A DNA stretch of 64,000 nt from Seminavis robusta (lineage: Eukaryota; Bacillariophyta; Bacillariophyceae; Naviculales; Naviculaceae). The notes beneath the pieces are model-generated. The model was not told the DNA's origin. It saw only the letters and a program-made list of their open reading frames with translations, and did not search any database. The stretch is from contig CAICTM010000175.1 in the NCBI GenBank assembly GCA_903772945.1, positions 1 through 64,000 of the forward strand, written 5' to 3'. Both the position numbers and the translations under genes were made by a program. Shown piece by piece: positions 10,354 through 19,554 of this stretch (positions are counted from its first letter, which is position 1; the number at the start of each line of letters is the position of its first letter).

Positions 10354-11922
10354 TCATTCTGCCTTGGTTGCTGTCGTTGTTGTTGTTGCTGCTGTACAAC
10401 ACAACGATGGATTGGTCGACAAGAGATAAAAGACGATATCCACCTCTTGTTGATGCGCCGCAATCGTGTCAATCCACTTTGTCCGTGGTGCCAAGCCGCC
10501 ATCATTATTGTTATTGCCTCCCAGCAGCAGTTCGTAACGACCGGCCCGGTTGAGACGCAATCCAAATCGAGCCTTGTCGCTCAAATGAGTAAAGTCGTGT
10601 CGTCCTCGCAACGTCAAGTCCTTGAGTACGAAATTGATTTGCAAGAGTTGTTCGACGCAGGGAATGAGTGTGGATTGAACGTCGTCTGGCGAAATGTGAT
10701 AAAAGTTCATGTGCAAATGTTCCAGAGTGTCGTTGGATTCGAGTGCCGTCAAGAGCATTTTGGCATTGGCCAATGTGGCTGTTTCCACGCTAGTTGTTGT
10801 TGTCTCATTGTCACTGTCGCTGTCGTTGACACCCTCTGCATCTGGTTCGGTACCGTCATTAGTTGCATCATCATGATCTTGCGGTGGGTCTTCTATTGCT
10901 GATTCTTCTTCTTCGTCCGCCACCAATCGCAAATGCAAAGTCTTTAAACTGGCATTGCTGTTGTTATTGTTTGGGTCATTATTGTTGTTGTTATCACAGG
11001 CTGGTTGCTGCAACAGGACTTGGGAGAGTGGTTCTCCATATTCGGCATACTCTAGATCCAATCCAATGGAATCCAAAGTAGTATTGCAGTGCAACATTTC
11101 AATCATGGCATTGCCGGCCGGCCGTTGTAGATTGCTGGAAATTTCCAGTTCATGTAGACCACCTCCAGTATTGTGATTTTGACTTTGACGTGTGCTGAGT
11201 GCTTTGGCAATGGCCGGACCGTGTCGATTGAGGTCGTCCGCCATGTTCCAGAGCTCCATTTTATGGATCGACTGGGACTGACAAATGGCAGTAAACGCAC
11301 TGGCCGAAAGGTGATCAATGGCGTCCAAGTGAACGGTTTCCAGCAATGCCATGTTGCCGAGTGCCTCGAGGATCCAATCCATGCCTTGACCGTCCATTGT
11401 TGTTGTTGATGATGATTCATCTTCTTCCGCTGTGACGACAATAGAAGAACACCCGGACAAGTGAATCTTGTTAAGGGATTCATTCCGCTTCAAACAGTCA
11501 CCGAGTGCCGCAAACTCGGAAAGAGTCCCTTGCAGTTTGACGCGATGCAGCGACAAGTATTCCAGTCGTCGGGTAGCCGTGGCCATGCCATTGTCGTATT
11601 CATCGTACGCCTCTTCATCATCATCGTCGCCTCCTTGTGCAACATGACAAAAAATCAACTGCTGCAATGCTTGGACGGGCAAGGGTGGTGCGTCATGAGT
11701 AAAATGCAAAATGGCATCTTGCAGATTGGGAAAACTGCCAAGGCACGTAAAGATATCCTGGAATTGTTCGTGCGACATTATAATGCCTCCTTCTTCGCCC
11801 CAGTATTCAATGCGGACGCACGCAATGGTTGATTTTTCTTGATGCGCCTGTTTAATGAGTTTCATCACGCGACGTTCCCCATCGTCCAGTTCAATCTCCA
11901 GTTTGGTTGCCATGTCTTTCAT
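10354..11922 (-). CDS. Degenerate leucine-rich-repeat (RNI-like) protein, 522 aa
   Basis: One exon, ATG 11922. Repeated LxxLxLxxx units cover most of the protein (LEYLSLHRVKLQG, LNKIHLSGCSS, LETVHLDAID, LHELEISSNLQ, LKTLHLRLV, LEHLHMNFYH), like ribonuclease-inhibitor-type LRRs. Low-complexity Asn, Asp/Glu and Thr runs interrupt them. No signal peptide or membrane segment. The N-terminus (FTCLGSFPNLQDAIL...LPVQALQQL) and C-terminus (WIDTIAAH...VDIVFYLLSTNPSLC) are shared with the genes at 28074, 35241, 46982 and in part 21075, defining one dispersed family. Probably a protein-binding scaffold; function unknown. It is divergent with the eIF2B-alpha gene across a 305-nt gap. Confidence 0.85.
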   Translation of the reverse strand: MKDMATKLEIELDDGERRVMKLIKQAHQEKSTIACVRIEYWGEEGGIIMSHEQFQDIFTCLGSFPNLQDAILHFTHDAPPLPVQALQQLIFCHVAQGGDDDDEEAYDEYDNGMATATRRLEYLSLHRVKLQGTLSEFAALGDCLKRNESLNKIHLSGCSSIVVTAEEDESSSTTTMDGQGMDWILEALGNMALLETVHLDAIDHLSASAFTAICQSQSIHKMELWNMADDLNRHGPAIAKALSTRQSQNHNTGGGLHELEISSNLQRPAGNAMIEMLHCNTTLDSIGLDLEYAEYGEPLSQVLLQQPACDNNNNNDPNNNNSNASLKTLHLRLVADEEEESAIEDPPQDHDDATNDGTEPDAEGVNDSDSDNETTTTSVETATLANAKMLLTALESNDTLEHLHMNFYHISPDDVQSTLIPCVEQLLQINFVLKDLTLRGRHDFTHLSDKARFGLRLNRAGRYELLLGGNNNNDGGLAPRTKWIDTIAAHQQEVDIVFYLLSTNPSLCCTAATTTTTATKAE

Positions 11923-12227
11923 ATAGTTATTGACTTGCTACTATAGCTGGAGTAGTCTTTTGATGGATCAACATCAACAAACTGTGGCAGATCCTCAGAC
12001 TTGCAGGAAGGCAACATCAGTTTCGTCCCAGCTTTTGTTCTGGAAAAGTATCTTTGACTAAAAATGAGGTCAGTCACGAATTTGACGGCAGCTTGCAAAG
12101 CTAAGCTTGTCTCTGTTGACCCTCCATTTTTTGCCCCGCCCACACCAGGCATCATCCACCAACACAATCATTGACAGAGCCATCATCGATCCAGCAATCC
12201 ACACTGCTCAACATCAATCACTGCAGT
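11923..12227. promoter_or_regulatory. Shared upstream region between divergent genes
   Basis: A 305-nt gap between the LRR gene (minus) and the eIF2B-alpha gene (plus) must hold both promoters and 5' leaders. I see no clear TATA box. Inferred from gene layout only. Confidence 0.4.
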
Positions 12228-13277
12228 ATGACGACAGGTACTAGTACTACTGCTGCTGATGAGATTCCGTTGGTTCTTCAAGACTTGAAGAAGCACTTGC
12301 AGTCATCCCACGGCGATGACGACAATCTCTTTGACAAATCCGCCACGGCCATGCCGGTCGCGGCCATCAAGGCGTTGTTGGGAGTCGTCGAACGATCCCA
12401 GGCAACCACCATGATGGAAATGCAAAACGAACTCAAACAAGCCAGCGACTGCATGATGAATGCCGCAACTACCAGTACCGATGGTCGCTCTCACAGTATC
12501 GCCGTCCGCAGTGGCTGCGAATTGTTTTTGAAATACGTCACCCGCACTTTTTTGGAAGAATTGCCCGATTTTGAACAATGTCGACAAGCTGTCTTGACAC
12601 GAGGCGAACGCTTTGCCGGAATTTCCTTGGCGGCACGCGATCGCATTGCCGATTTGGCATCCGATTTCATCCAAGAAGGACAAACGGTGTTGACGCATGG
12701 ATGGAGTCGCGTCGTGGCGTCGATACTGTTGCAAGCGGCGTCCACCAAACATTTTGATATTGTCATTTTGGAAGGACGACCCGATGCGGCCGGAGCACGG
12801 GCGGCCCAATTTTACAGTCAACGTGCCAAAATTCCCACTACGGTTGTCTTGGACTCGGCCATGGGGTATATTATGGACACCGTCGATATCGTCCTTGTGG
12901 GAGCCGAAGGAGTAGTGGAAAATGGCGGGATTGTCAACAAAATGGGAACCAACGCATTGGCGACCTGTGCACAAGCCAATGGGAAACCATTCTATGTCGC
13001 GGCGGAGAGCTACAAGTTTGCTCGATTGTATCCGCTCCTGCAACGAGACATTCCCAATGTGGGCAATATCCCCATGCAGTTTTGCGATACCACAACAAAC
13101 ACAACAAAAGAAAAGGAAACCTCCTTTGCCCCGGTGGATCTGTCGTCCGACAAGGTCAAGGTGGAAAATCCACCCTGTGACTACACACCACCCAAATTCA
13201 TCACTCTGCTCTTTACCGATTTGGGGGTCCTCACGCCCAGTGCCGTCTCGGATGAATTGATTCGATTGTATCAATAG
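12228..13277 (+). CDS. EIF2B1: Translation initiation factor eIF2B subunit alpha
   Basis: Regulatory subunit of eIF2B, the cytosolic GDP/GTP exchange factor for eIF2. The 349-aa product, one exon from ATG 12228, has the family's length (about 305) plus an acidic leader. Diagnostic stretches are TVLTHGWSRVVASILLQAA, DIVILEGRPDAAGARAAQ, VLDSAMGYIMDTVDIVLVGA and EGVVENGGIVNKMGTNALA, the ISOCOT-type sugar-phosphate-binding fold, then KPFYVAAESYKFARLYPL. The upstream in-frame codons from 12171 lack an ATG. The insert before the last ~30 residues is Thr/Lys-rich. It contains residues typical of the alpha subunit rather than beta or delta, as far as I can judge by eye. Confidence 0.93.
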   Translation: MTTGTSTTAADEIPLVLQDLKKHLQSSHGDDDNLFDKSATAMPVAAIKALLGVVERSQATTMMEMQNELKQASDCMMNAATTSTDGRSHSIAVRSGCELFLKYVTRTFLEELPDFEQCRQAVLTRGERFAGISLAARDRIADLASDFIQEGQTVLTHGWSRVVASILLQAASTKHFDIVILEGRPDAAGARAAQFYSQRAKIPTTVVLDSAMGYIMDTVDIVLVGAEGVVENGGIVNKMGTNALATCAQANGKPFYVAAESYKFARLYPLLQRDIPNVGNIPMQFCDTTTNTTKEKETSFAPVDLSSDKVKVENPPCDYTPPKFITLLFTDLGVLTPSAVSDELIRLYQ

Positions 13278-13588
13278 TAACGCACTGGGCTGAACTACAT
13301 AATATAGTGGCAGCATACCAAGGCATAACGAGAAAGGATTGGAAAGAGACACACAATCAATGTGACTAGCTAGTTGTCTGGCTCTCTCTCCCCTCCCCAG
13401 TTCCGGGAACAACAAATCATGTCAATTCTGAAACAAAAAGAAACCTGTTGAGCCTACTAGCTAGCTAGTTGTGAATATAGTTCTAAGAAAAGAATAGCAG
13501 CACGAGAAACAATGATTGGAGAGAACAAATTGTACCAGCAGCGTACTAGTACTCTCAAATACCATTGGTTACTTATTAGTTAGTTTTG
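13278..13588. other. 3' intergenic between convergent genes
   Basis: About 310 nt between the stops of the eIF2B-alpha gene and the UBA gene. Includes ACTAGCTAGCTAGTTG at 13457-13472. No gene seen. Confidence 0.5.
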
Positions 13589-14440
13589 CTATGTTGATAA
13601 CAGCAAGGGATACAAATCAAAACTGTTGTACATCATGGCCATCATTTCTGGAATATCCGGTCCCAATTCCGTGGCAGGCAAAATGGTGCTCAAATGGGCT
13701 ACAAGATCATCCAAAGTTGACATGATGCGGGCATAGGCTCCATTGCCTTGGACCACTCCGGGTCGTGGATGGGAATCAATCACCAGATATTTTTGTGGTT
13801 GTGTGGAGGGTGGTGGTAGAATGGCGAGGACAGTTTCTGGTGTTTTGGTAATGAGAACCGCCAACCAGGCATCACTGGGTGCTTCTTGTCGACATGCCGA
13901 AAGTAGAGTATAGAGTCCCATGTCGGATCGGGTATTCGTGTTGGACAAAATGCCCTGTCGAATTCCTCCCGCCGTCATTTTCAATTGGGCAAATGGATTA
14001 GTATTGGTAGAAGAAGCGGCTGCCTGTAATACTTCTTCGGCCGACTTGTGTTCCACTCCACCACTGCTGTTATTATTGCATAATTGCTGATAGTTGGAAA
14101 CTCCCTGTTGAATGGCATCCACCAAAAACTGAGCTTGAATGGCGGCACTGGGATTCTGCAAGAAATTGCGTGCGGCCGTCAGAGCTATACAAGTACAAGC
14201 AGATCGTCCATTATCCACACTGTATTGACTCAGGGATGCCACCACATCTTCACTGCTGCCAACGCCACCGCCACCAGTGGACGATGCCATGGTTGCGGCA
14301 CCACCGGATGTTCCACCACTAAACAGAAACTCGACAGCTCGTTCCATGTTACCATCGCAGACACGAAGGGCTTCTTCGGCACGGCTTGACTCAAAGCCCA
14401 TCTCCATCAACATGCTCACATTCTGGTCAGATGAAGACAT
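13589..14440 (-). CDS. UBA-domain protein with a possible Cys/His peptidase-like domain, 283 aa
   Basis: One exon from ATG 14440. Residues ~5-42 are a UBA domain (MLMEMGFESSRAEEALRVCDGNMERAVEFLF), which binds ubiquitin. After a Gly/Ser linker comes a second domain with a strongly conserved look: YSVDNGRSACTCIALTAARNFL, then ~135 residues later KYLVIDSHPRPG. A Cys in a helix start followed far downstream by an Ile-Asp-Ser-His strand recalls papain-fold deubiquitinases such as the herpesvirus tegument peptidases (C76), so a ubiquitin-linked cysteine peptidase is conceivable. That is inference; I cannot name the domain. No membrane segment. It is convergent with the eIF2B-alpha gene. Confidence 0.75.
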   Translation of the reverse strand: MSSSDQNVSMLMEMGFESSRAEEALRVCDGNMERAVEFLFSGGTSGGAATMASSTGGGGVGSSEDVVASLSQYSVDNGRSACTCIALTAARNFLQNPSAAIQAQFLVDAIQQGVSNYQQLCNNNSSGGVEHKSAEEVLQAAASSTNTNPFAQLKMTAGGIRQGILSNTNTRSDMGLYTLLSACRQEAPSDAWLAVLITKTPETVLAILPPPSTQPQKYLVIDSHPRPGVVQGNGAYARIMSTLDDLVAHLSTILPATELGPDIPEMMAMMYNSFDLYPLLLST

Positions 14441-14978
14441 CTTTCTCCTATTTTACTACGGTACCTGGGAGGTTTACATGCAAGTATTTGTGTTGTGGCT
14501 GGTGGTTGGCTGCCCGAAGATCTTTCAAGAGCCTTCCAAGATCCTCCCTCGTGGGTTAGAGCGTATTTAGGGTTACGGCTGCTTCGAACCTACCGGTACC
14601 TAGCTAGCTAGACGACGATCCCTGTCGCCTGAAACTCACAGAAACCATCACTTGCTGGGCACATCTAGCTAGCTATAGCTAGAGTAGGAAACATACTATT
14701 GTTCTTAAAAAAGCTTCTAAAAGCATAATATCAATACAGTATCCAATCGCTGGAGGACCAACAAGCAATAGCTCGGAACCATGTTTTCCATCGAGAGTGA
14801 CAGCCATCAATCTCAGCAGCACCAGCAATGAGACAACCGTGCCATTCCCTTCATCAGATTCTACTTGAAAAGATAGCCAGTCACAGCATGATCATTTACT
14901 TGGGATCTAGTGTCATAAATAAGTTCTCCAGCTCCTAAATTGCAAACATACAATACAATGCGTACAATGATTTGAGCT
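14441..14978. other. Intergenic, CTAG/ACCGGT palindromes
   Basis: About 540 nt between two minus-strand genes, including CCTACCGGTACCTAGCTAGC near 14588-14607 and a second CTAGCTAGCTATAGCTAG near 14667-14684. No gene seen. Confidence 0.5.
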
Positions 14979-15779
14979 TCAAGCAGATTTCGCCTCACTC
15001 ATCAGCAGTGGATGGTGCAGCTGGTACCGACCGTACTTACCTGAATCACCGGCAGCGCCAGCCACCACAAGAAGCGGAAGCAGGTGTTCCTCTCTTGGAT
15101 GGCAAATTCTTGCAGAAGGTGCTTGCTTCCATTCCTTGAGTTTTTCAAAGTTTCCTTCGTCAATAATGGTACTTTTGAGCCAGTCGTTGAATTGCAATGA
15201 GGCTTTCTTGGTCGCATGTTCTGGATTAAAGAATGCGTGCATGTTGTGAAAAGTGTACCCCGAGCCAAGGACCAATACATCCTCCTGGCGCAGTGGTGAC
15301 AAAGCTCTGCCAATGGCCATGTTCTTGTCTGGGTCCAAAGATTTGTGGAGGCTGACAGAAACAACTGGAATATTGGCCTCAGGGAACATCAAGAGAAGAG
15401 GCACAAATACTCCATGATCCCAGCCTCGTTTGCTATCCAGTTCACTTTCGAGGCCTTCTTTCTCAAGGTTGTCTTTGATTCTTTGAGCCAGGGCGGGGTC
15501 TCCAGGTGCAGGGTACTTGTACTCATAAGTCTCCTTGGGAAAGCCGTAGTAATCAAATAATAGATCAGGGTTGGAGCCTGATGTGATCTGGATTGGATCG
15601 CCTTCGTAATGGGCGCTAACGACAACAATAGCGCTCGGACGTCGGGGCAAGTTCTCTGTAACAACAGCGCTCATGTGCCTGGCTAAATCATCTTGTCGTC
15701 CAATCAATGGGAGAGGGCCTCCCCCGTGATTGACAAAAAGAGATGGATAAAGGCTACAGGTATTGTCGACTGTTGGCAT
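14979..15779 (-). CDS. Extradiol ring-cleavage dioxygenase, DODA/YgiD type (LigB superfamily)
   Basis: Metal-dependent dioxygenase that opens catechol-type rings; relatives act on DOPA (4,5-DOPA dioxygenase) or are of unknown substrate. One exon, 266 aa, the usual length. Likely metal ligands are His18 in VNHGGGPLP and His57 in VVVSAHYEG; His122 in GWDHGVFVPLL is the conserved active-site His, and GSGYTFHNMHAF supplies the next conserved His pair. The substrate here is unknown. The sequence GGTAAGTAC near the 3' end (complement of about 15034-15043) looks like a splice donor, but the frame runs on to a plausible C-terminus, so I treat it as coding. Confidence 0.93.
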   Translation of the reverse strand: MPTVDNTCSLYPSLFVNHGGGPLPLIGRQDDLARHMSAVVTENLPRRPSAIVVVSAHYEGDPIQITSGSNPDLLFDYYGFPKETYEYKYPAPGDPALAQRIKDNLEKEGLESELDSKRGWDHGVFVPLLLMFPEANIPVVSVSLHKSLDPDKNMAIGRALSPLRQEDVLVLGSGYTFHNMHAFFNPEHATKKASLQFNDWLKSTIIDEGNFEKLKEWKQAPSARICHPREEHLLPLLVVAGAAGDSGKYGRYQLHHPLLMSEAKSA

Positions 15780-16609
15780 GGTTGCTTTGGCTTTTGACGG
15801 TGGATTTCTTGTGGGAAAGATTTGTCATATTGGTTGGAAGAGGAGAGAGAGGGGATCATCGAGGTTTTGTTGGATTCGCCGTGTCGTGTGGAGGTCGCCG
15901 ACGAAGTCTGGAAGTTCTTGGAAGGTGGTTTTAAAAAAGCCTGTAGAGTGTTGGCTACCGTATTCAGCTACTTAGCCCAACTGGCATCAAGACACTACAC
16001 TTACGATTATTACGACACGGTAGGCAACGGGAGGAGTGATTCAAGCAGAAAACAGCAGCTCCTTGAAGCTAACTATGATAGTTCGTTGTGGTGACGGTGG
16101 CCGCTTCCAGCCACCAGTGATCATGGCTGCCTGTGTTCCGAGTCCAACAACCTTTGACTTTGTTTTGCTGTGGCGGCAAGGCGGCATGACCACAAAGCGT
16201 TGATCCTACATGCGAGCGTCCCTCGCGATTCCACTGCAGCAAACAAATTGTGTCACAGTTGCTTGCTTTGGATCGAACTGTGCTCAGATGCGTGGACTTG
16301 CCTCCAGAGTCAGCAAATCAGCATCCATTTCAGGGCACTCCGGTATCTTTAAAATTACTAAAAATCATTATTTACCCCAACGACATAGAATAAGTCGACG
16401 TGACTCCCACCGACATTAGCGAGCCTCCCAAGACAGGTTCCGTGCCGCGCCGCAGTGACAAATTTATGAGCACTGCATGACCGTAACTGTTGGACTCGGA
16501 TTGACATGAATAACGAATGAGGAATGCGGAAAACAACATGAGGTGTGGACGACATTGCCATAAACCCAGATAGAGGAAAACAAACTTCCCCGACTAGTTC
16601 CTCAAAAAG
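15780..16609. other. Divergent intergenic region
   Basis: About 830 nt between the dioxygenase gene (minus) and the lectin-like gene (plus), so it should carry both promoters. No ORF of credible composition, RNA or repeat seen. Confidence 0.5.
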
Positions 16610-17938
16610 ATGTATTCCACCTTCGTAATCCCAGTGTTGCTTCTGGTACCAACAAGTGCATCACAGGCGAATATGGCAAAACTTTACTGCGATGACAACT
16701 CTTGGGCGGCTGGAACGTGCACTCATCTGGGAGGCCAAAGCTTCCAACTTACCCCCAGCGACAACACTGATTCTGCAGGCGCCATTTGGAACTACATAGG
16801 CCAATCTCTCGATCTTACCCAATCCTTCATGGCAGAGGCAGATCTAAATATGATGAGTAACGGTTCAAGGGATGGTGGCATTGCATTTGTTTTGCAAGAA
16901 TGCGGCACGGATTGTCTTGGTGCAAGCGGTTCTGGTCTCGGCTACAGACACCTGGACTCGTCTGGCGGAACCGTTAAGGCGATTCGTGTAGATTCCTACA
17001 CTGGCGGGGGACGTCAAACAGAAGATTCCCATGTCTCCATCTGCGAGGAAAGGACCGGGGCCTTGAAGTGTGGGCCTCCAGTCAACATTGGCTACGCTAG
17101 GGATGGTTTGAACCACACTCTTCGAATATTGTATTACGCACCTTCTACGCTCTTGCAAGTGCACTGGGACGGCCGAATGGTTCTTTCTGAAACTGTAAAC
17201 TTGAGGGTTGCCATGGGCACTCCAGAGGTCCTTTGGGGCTTTACAGCCTCGGGCCAACATCAGGTGGTGCACTTGAAGAGCATAGAGACTGGCGACATTT
17301 CAGAACCCACTGCATCTCCCGTTGCCAGAAGCGGTGCCACTCCGTCCATTTCTCCTTCAGCTCATGTGACGGTCGACCCAGTGATCTTTCAGGAAGACTT
17401 TGAATCAGAAACTACGGACTTTCTGTACTCGGACAACTTGTTCTTGGGCACCAAGGCGGAAACATCTTACATGGACGGCGAGCACAGTGACTCTGAATGG
17501 GGCAGGTATTCTCGAAATGATGTCGGAGATCCAAAACCTAGTGGAGGGCTTCGACTGCAGATTGCTACTGAAGGGACCATGTCCCTTCAATACTCTGCTG
17601 GATGGGAAGTCTCATTTGACTTGGTCGAGTTTGTAGAGGCTGCTGTGGTGTCCTTTCAGTACCGAGTCAGGTTGGATGACGGTTTTGGTGATGGCGACCA
17701 AGGACAGGTTCTCTTTGACCTGGACGGGAGCTTGACCATGGTCGACACCTTCAATGGATCTGATTCCTACCAAGAAGATTGGAATTGGGCTTCAGTCAAT
17801 GTTGGCTTTTTGGCTGTAGGAAGACACACTGTAAAGCTGGGTGCCTGGTTTTCTCAAGCCACAGCAGGTAGCCGACTATTCGTCGTCCGTTTTGACAACT
17901 TCTTCATTACCAACCTCGCAGCCCTCCCAGCTCGATGA
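16610..17938 (+). CDS. Secreted L-type-lectin-like protein with second beta-sandwich domain
   Basis: One exon, 442 aa. The start MYSTFVIPVLLLVPTSASQA is a signal peptide, so the protein enters the secretory pathway. Residues ~25-235 resemble legume-type (L-type) lectins: DGGIAFVLQ, a short Cys pair, GSGLGYRHLDSS, AIRVDSYTGG, DSHVSICEE, then LRILYYAPSTLLQVHWDG. A Ser/Thr/Pro linker (EPTASPVARSG) leads to a second domain (VIFQEDFESETTDFLYS...WGRYSRND...VSFQYRVRLDDGFGDGDQG...FDNFFITN) that looks like a MAM/jelly-roll sandwich. No C-terminal membrane anchor. Probably a cell-surface or mucilage glycan binder; ligand unknown. Confidence 0.75.
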   Translation: MYSTFVIPVLLLVPTSASQANMAKLYCDDNSWAAGTCTHLGGQSFQLTPSDNTDSAGAIWNYIGQSLDLTQSFMAEADLNMMSNGSRDGGIAFVLQECGTDCLGASGSGLGYRHLDSSGGTVKAIRVDSYTGGGRQTEDSHVSICEERTGALKCGPPVNIGYARDGLNHTLRILYYAPSTLLQVHWDGRMVLSETVNLRVAMGTPEVLWGFTASGQHQVVHLKSIETGDISEPTASPVARSGATPSISPSAHVTVDPVIFQEDFESETTDFLYSDNLFLGTKAETSYMDGEHSDSEWGRYSRNDVGDPKPSGGLRLQIATEGTMSLQYSAGWEVSFDLVEFVEAAVVSFQYRVRLDDGFGDGDQGQVLFDLDGSLTMVDTFNGSDSYQEDWNWASVNVGFLAVGRHTVKLGAWFSQATAGSRLFVVRFDNFFITNLAALPAR

Positions 17939-18504
17939 GTCTGGTAAAACGGTGGTCCTGAGGGAGGGGAGCGAGAAGGCAAGGAACAGAAACGAGTTCA
18001 GGAAGCTGCGATGCTGTCAAAGCGCCTGATTAGTGCGCCCCAGCTCCAGTTATGATGCCGATGCGTGCGACATGTGTGTCTGTATACTAAACGACTATGC
18101 ATTGGCTTCCTCGGCCTGCACTGATTATTCCCACATGCATTACTAGATTTAACATTCACGTCTAAAAGTTTAGTTTACTGGTAGCTTTCGATCATGTTTA
18201 CTCTTTGGTTTTATCATCATGTATCACAACATCATCATTTATTGAGTGAAGTTGCATTGTGCATTCTTCGTTTGTGTGTGTATGGTATGTATCCTTCTGA
18301 TTGTCTATTTCTTGTGTGCTGGTGTGTATGTATGGTATCTCTTTGGATTGTCTTTCTTGGGTTTTGTCTATTGCTGATGCTGTATGGTGGGTTTTGTTCA
18401 CGTGGTTTTCTTTCTTGCACACTGTTGCTATAATGCTGAACTGTTCCCCGATCTGGATCTTCCCGCTCCCTAGCTGGCTATCAAACTTCTTTGCCGCTGT
18501 GTAG
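17939..18504. other. 3' intergenic between convergent genes
   Basis: About 570 nt between the lectin-like gene and the cyclin gene stops. T/G-rich on the plus strand near 18190-18430. No gene seen. Confidence 0.5.
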
Positions 18505-19554
18505 CTAGAGGAGGGCAGTCTTGACCCCCACTGAACGCGTGTTCGGCGGTGGACTGGGTGTATACCAAAACTTGGTTGCCTTGGTGGTTTGTTTGGTGTA
18601 GTGGTGTTGGTGGCCATAACAGCTGCTGGCCGTGGAGGACGGTGATCCATTGGGTGTGACGGCAACTGGATTGCCTCCAGCACCACCACCTAACCCCCAA
18701 TACCCCGATGTCATGCCGTATGTACTGGGATCAAAGCTCTCGGTGGCAGAGACTTTGGCGTACATGGTGTTGAGACGGTCTCTTGTGGCTTTGAATGTAG
18801 GTGATTCGTATGCTTGACCTAGGGTAGCCTTGGTAATGGTACAAAGAAAGGTCTGCTTGGCTTGCTCCGTAAGTCTCTCAAAGCGAATGGCGTCCATGGC
18901 ATTGTAGATGGTGGCCAATGCTATGAGAGAGTTCTGCCGCTGCACAAAGGACGATTCACAGATCGCTAGTTCGGTAAAGTATTTGGACAACTCGTATATT
19001 TCTTTGCGTTCCGCCGCACTGACATCTTCTTCTGGTAAAAAGTGCAGGAACTCTGCCACAAAGGCCAACGGAGTGGGCACGTGGAGCTTCCATCCCAGTG
19101 CTGCCAGTATTTCCAATTCCATTTCATCAATATGCTTGGTGCCAAACTGCCCTCGACTGAGATCCGCCAGGATGCTGCTCTTGATTCGTTTGGTTTCGTG
19201 GAGCTTAATGGCCAAGTGGAGTGTCGTCAGGGAAGTGAGCAGGACCAAACTGCCCGTACACAGATTGCCCCGGATGGCCAAGTACTGATCAAAGAGTCCC
19301 ATGGAAGCGGTTACCACTTCTCGCGAAAACCCGAAATGATCCACCACATTGAACGCCCATTGGGTTACCTTGCCGCGCCATGCGTCACTGAGAGGAAGAG
19401 ACTGTTGCTGGTGGAGGAACGATTGCAGGCAGTAAGAAGCTTCGATTTTCCGCATGGCCAGGATCCGGTCCACCGCAGCCTCATGGTGGGCGTTGTCGCC
19501 GATTGTTTCTTCCATGGATACCGTCGAACTAAAACTGTCGCTTGCTACCATCAT
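18505..19554 (-). CDS. Cyclin, diatom-type
   Basis: Activator of cyclin-dependent kinases. One exon, 349 aa, ATG 19554 with another at 19551. The cyclin N-box spans about residues 55-165: RGKVTQWAFNVVDHFGFSREVVTASMGLFDQYL, then LLTSLTTLHLAIKLHETKR and the closing DEMELEILAALGWKLHVPTPLAFV. The C-terminal half keeps a weaker second cyclin fold (ELSKYFTELAICESSF...NSLIALATIYNAMDAI), then a disordered Gly/Ser/Pro tail. It fits the expanded 'diatom-specific cyclins', several of which answer nutrient or light cues; which cue applies here cannot be read from the sequence. Confidence 0.88.
   Translation of the reverse strand: MMVASDSFSSTVSMEETIGDNAHHEAAVDRILAMRKIEASYCLQSFLHQQQSLPLSDAWRGKVTQWAFNVVDHFGFSREVVTASMGLFDQYLAIRGNLCTGSLVLLTSLTTLHLAIKLHETKRIKSSILADLSRGQFGTKHIDEMELEILAALGWKLHVPTPLAFVAEFLHFLPEEDVSAAERKEIYELSKYFTELAICESSFVQRQNSLIALATIYNAMDAIRFERLTEQAKQTFLCTITKATLGQAYESPTFKATRDRLNTMYAKVSATESFDPSTYGMTSGYWGLGGGAGGNPVAVTPNGSPSSTASSCYGHQHHYTKQTTKATKFWYTPSPPPNTRSVGVKTALL

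Noticed and set aside
12303-13415. 370-aa ORF on the minus strand
   Set aside because: Antisense to the well-supported eIF2B-alpha gene; composition is that of a shadow frame.
15030-15045. Splice donor GGTAAGTAC near the end of the dioxygenase gene
   Set aside because: The frame continues without interruption to a sensible C-terminus and no matching acceptor is needed.
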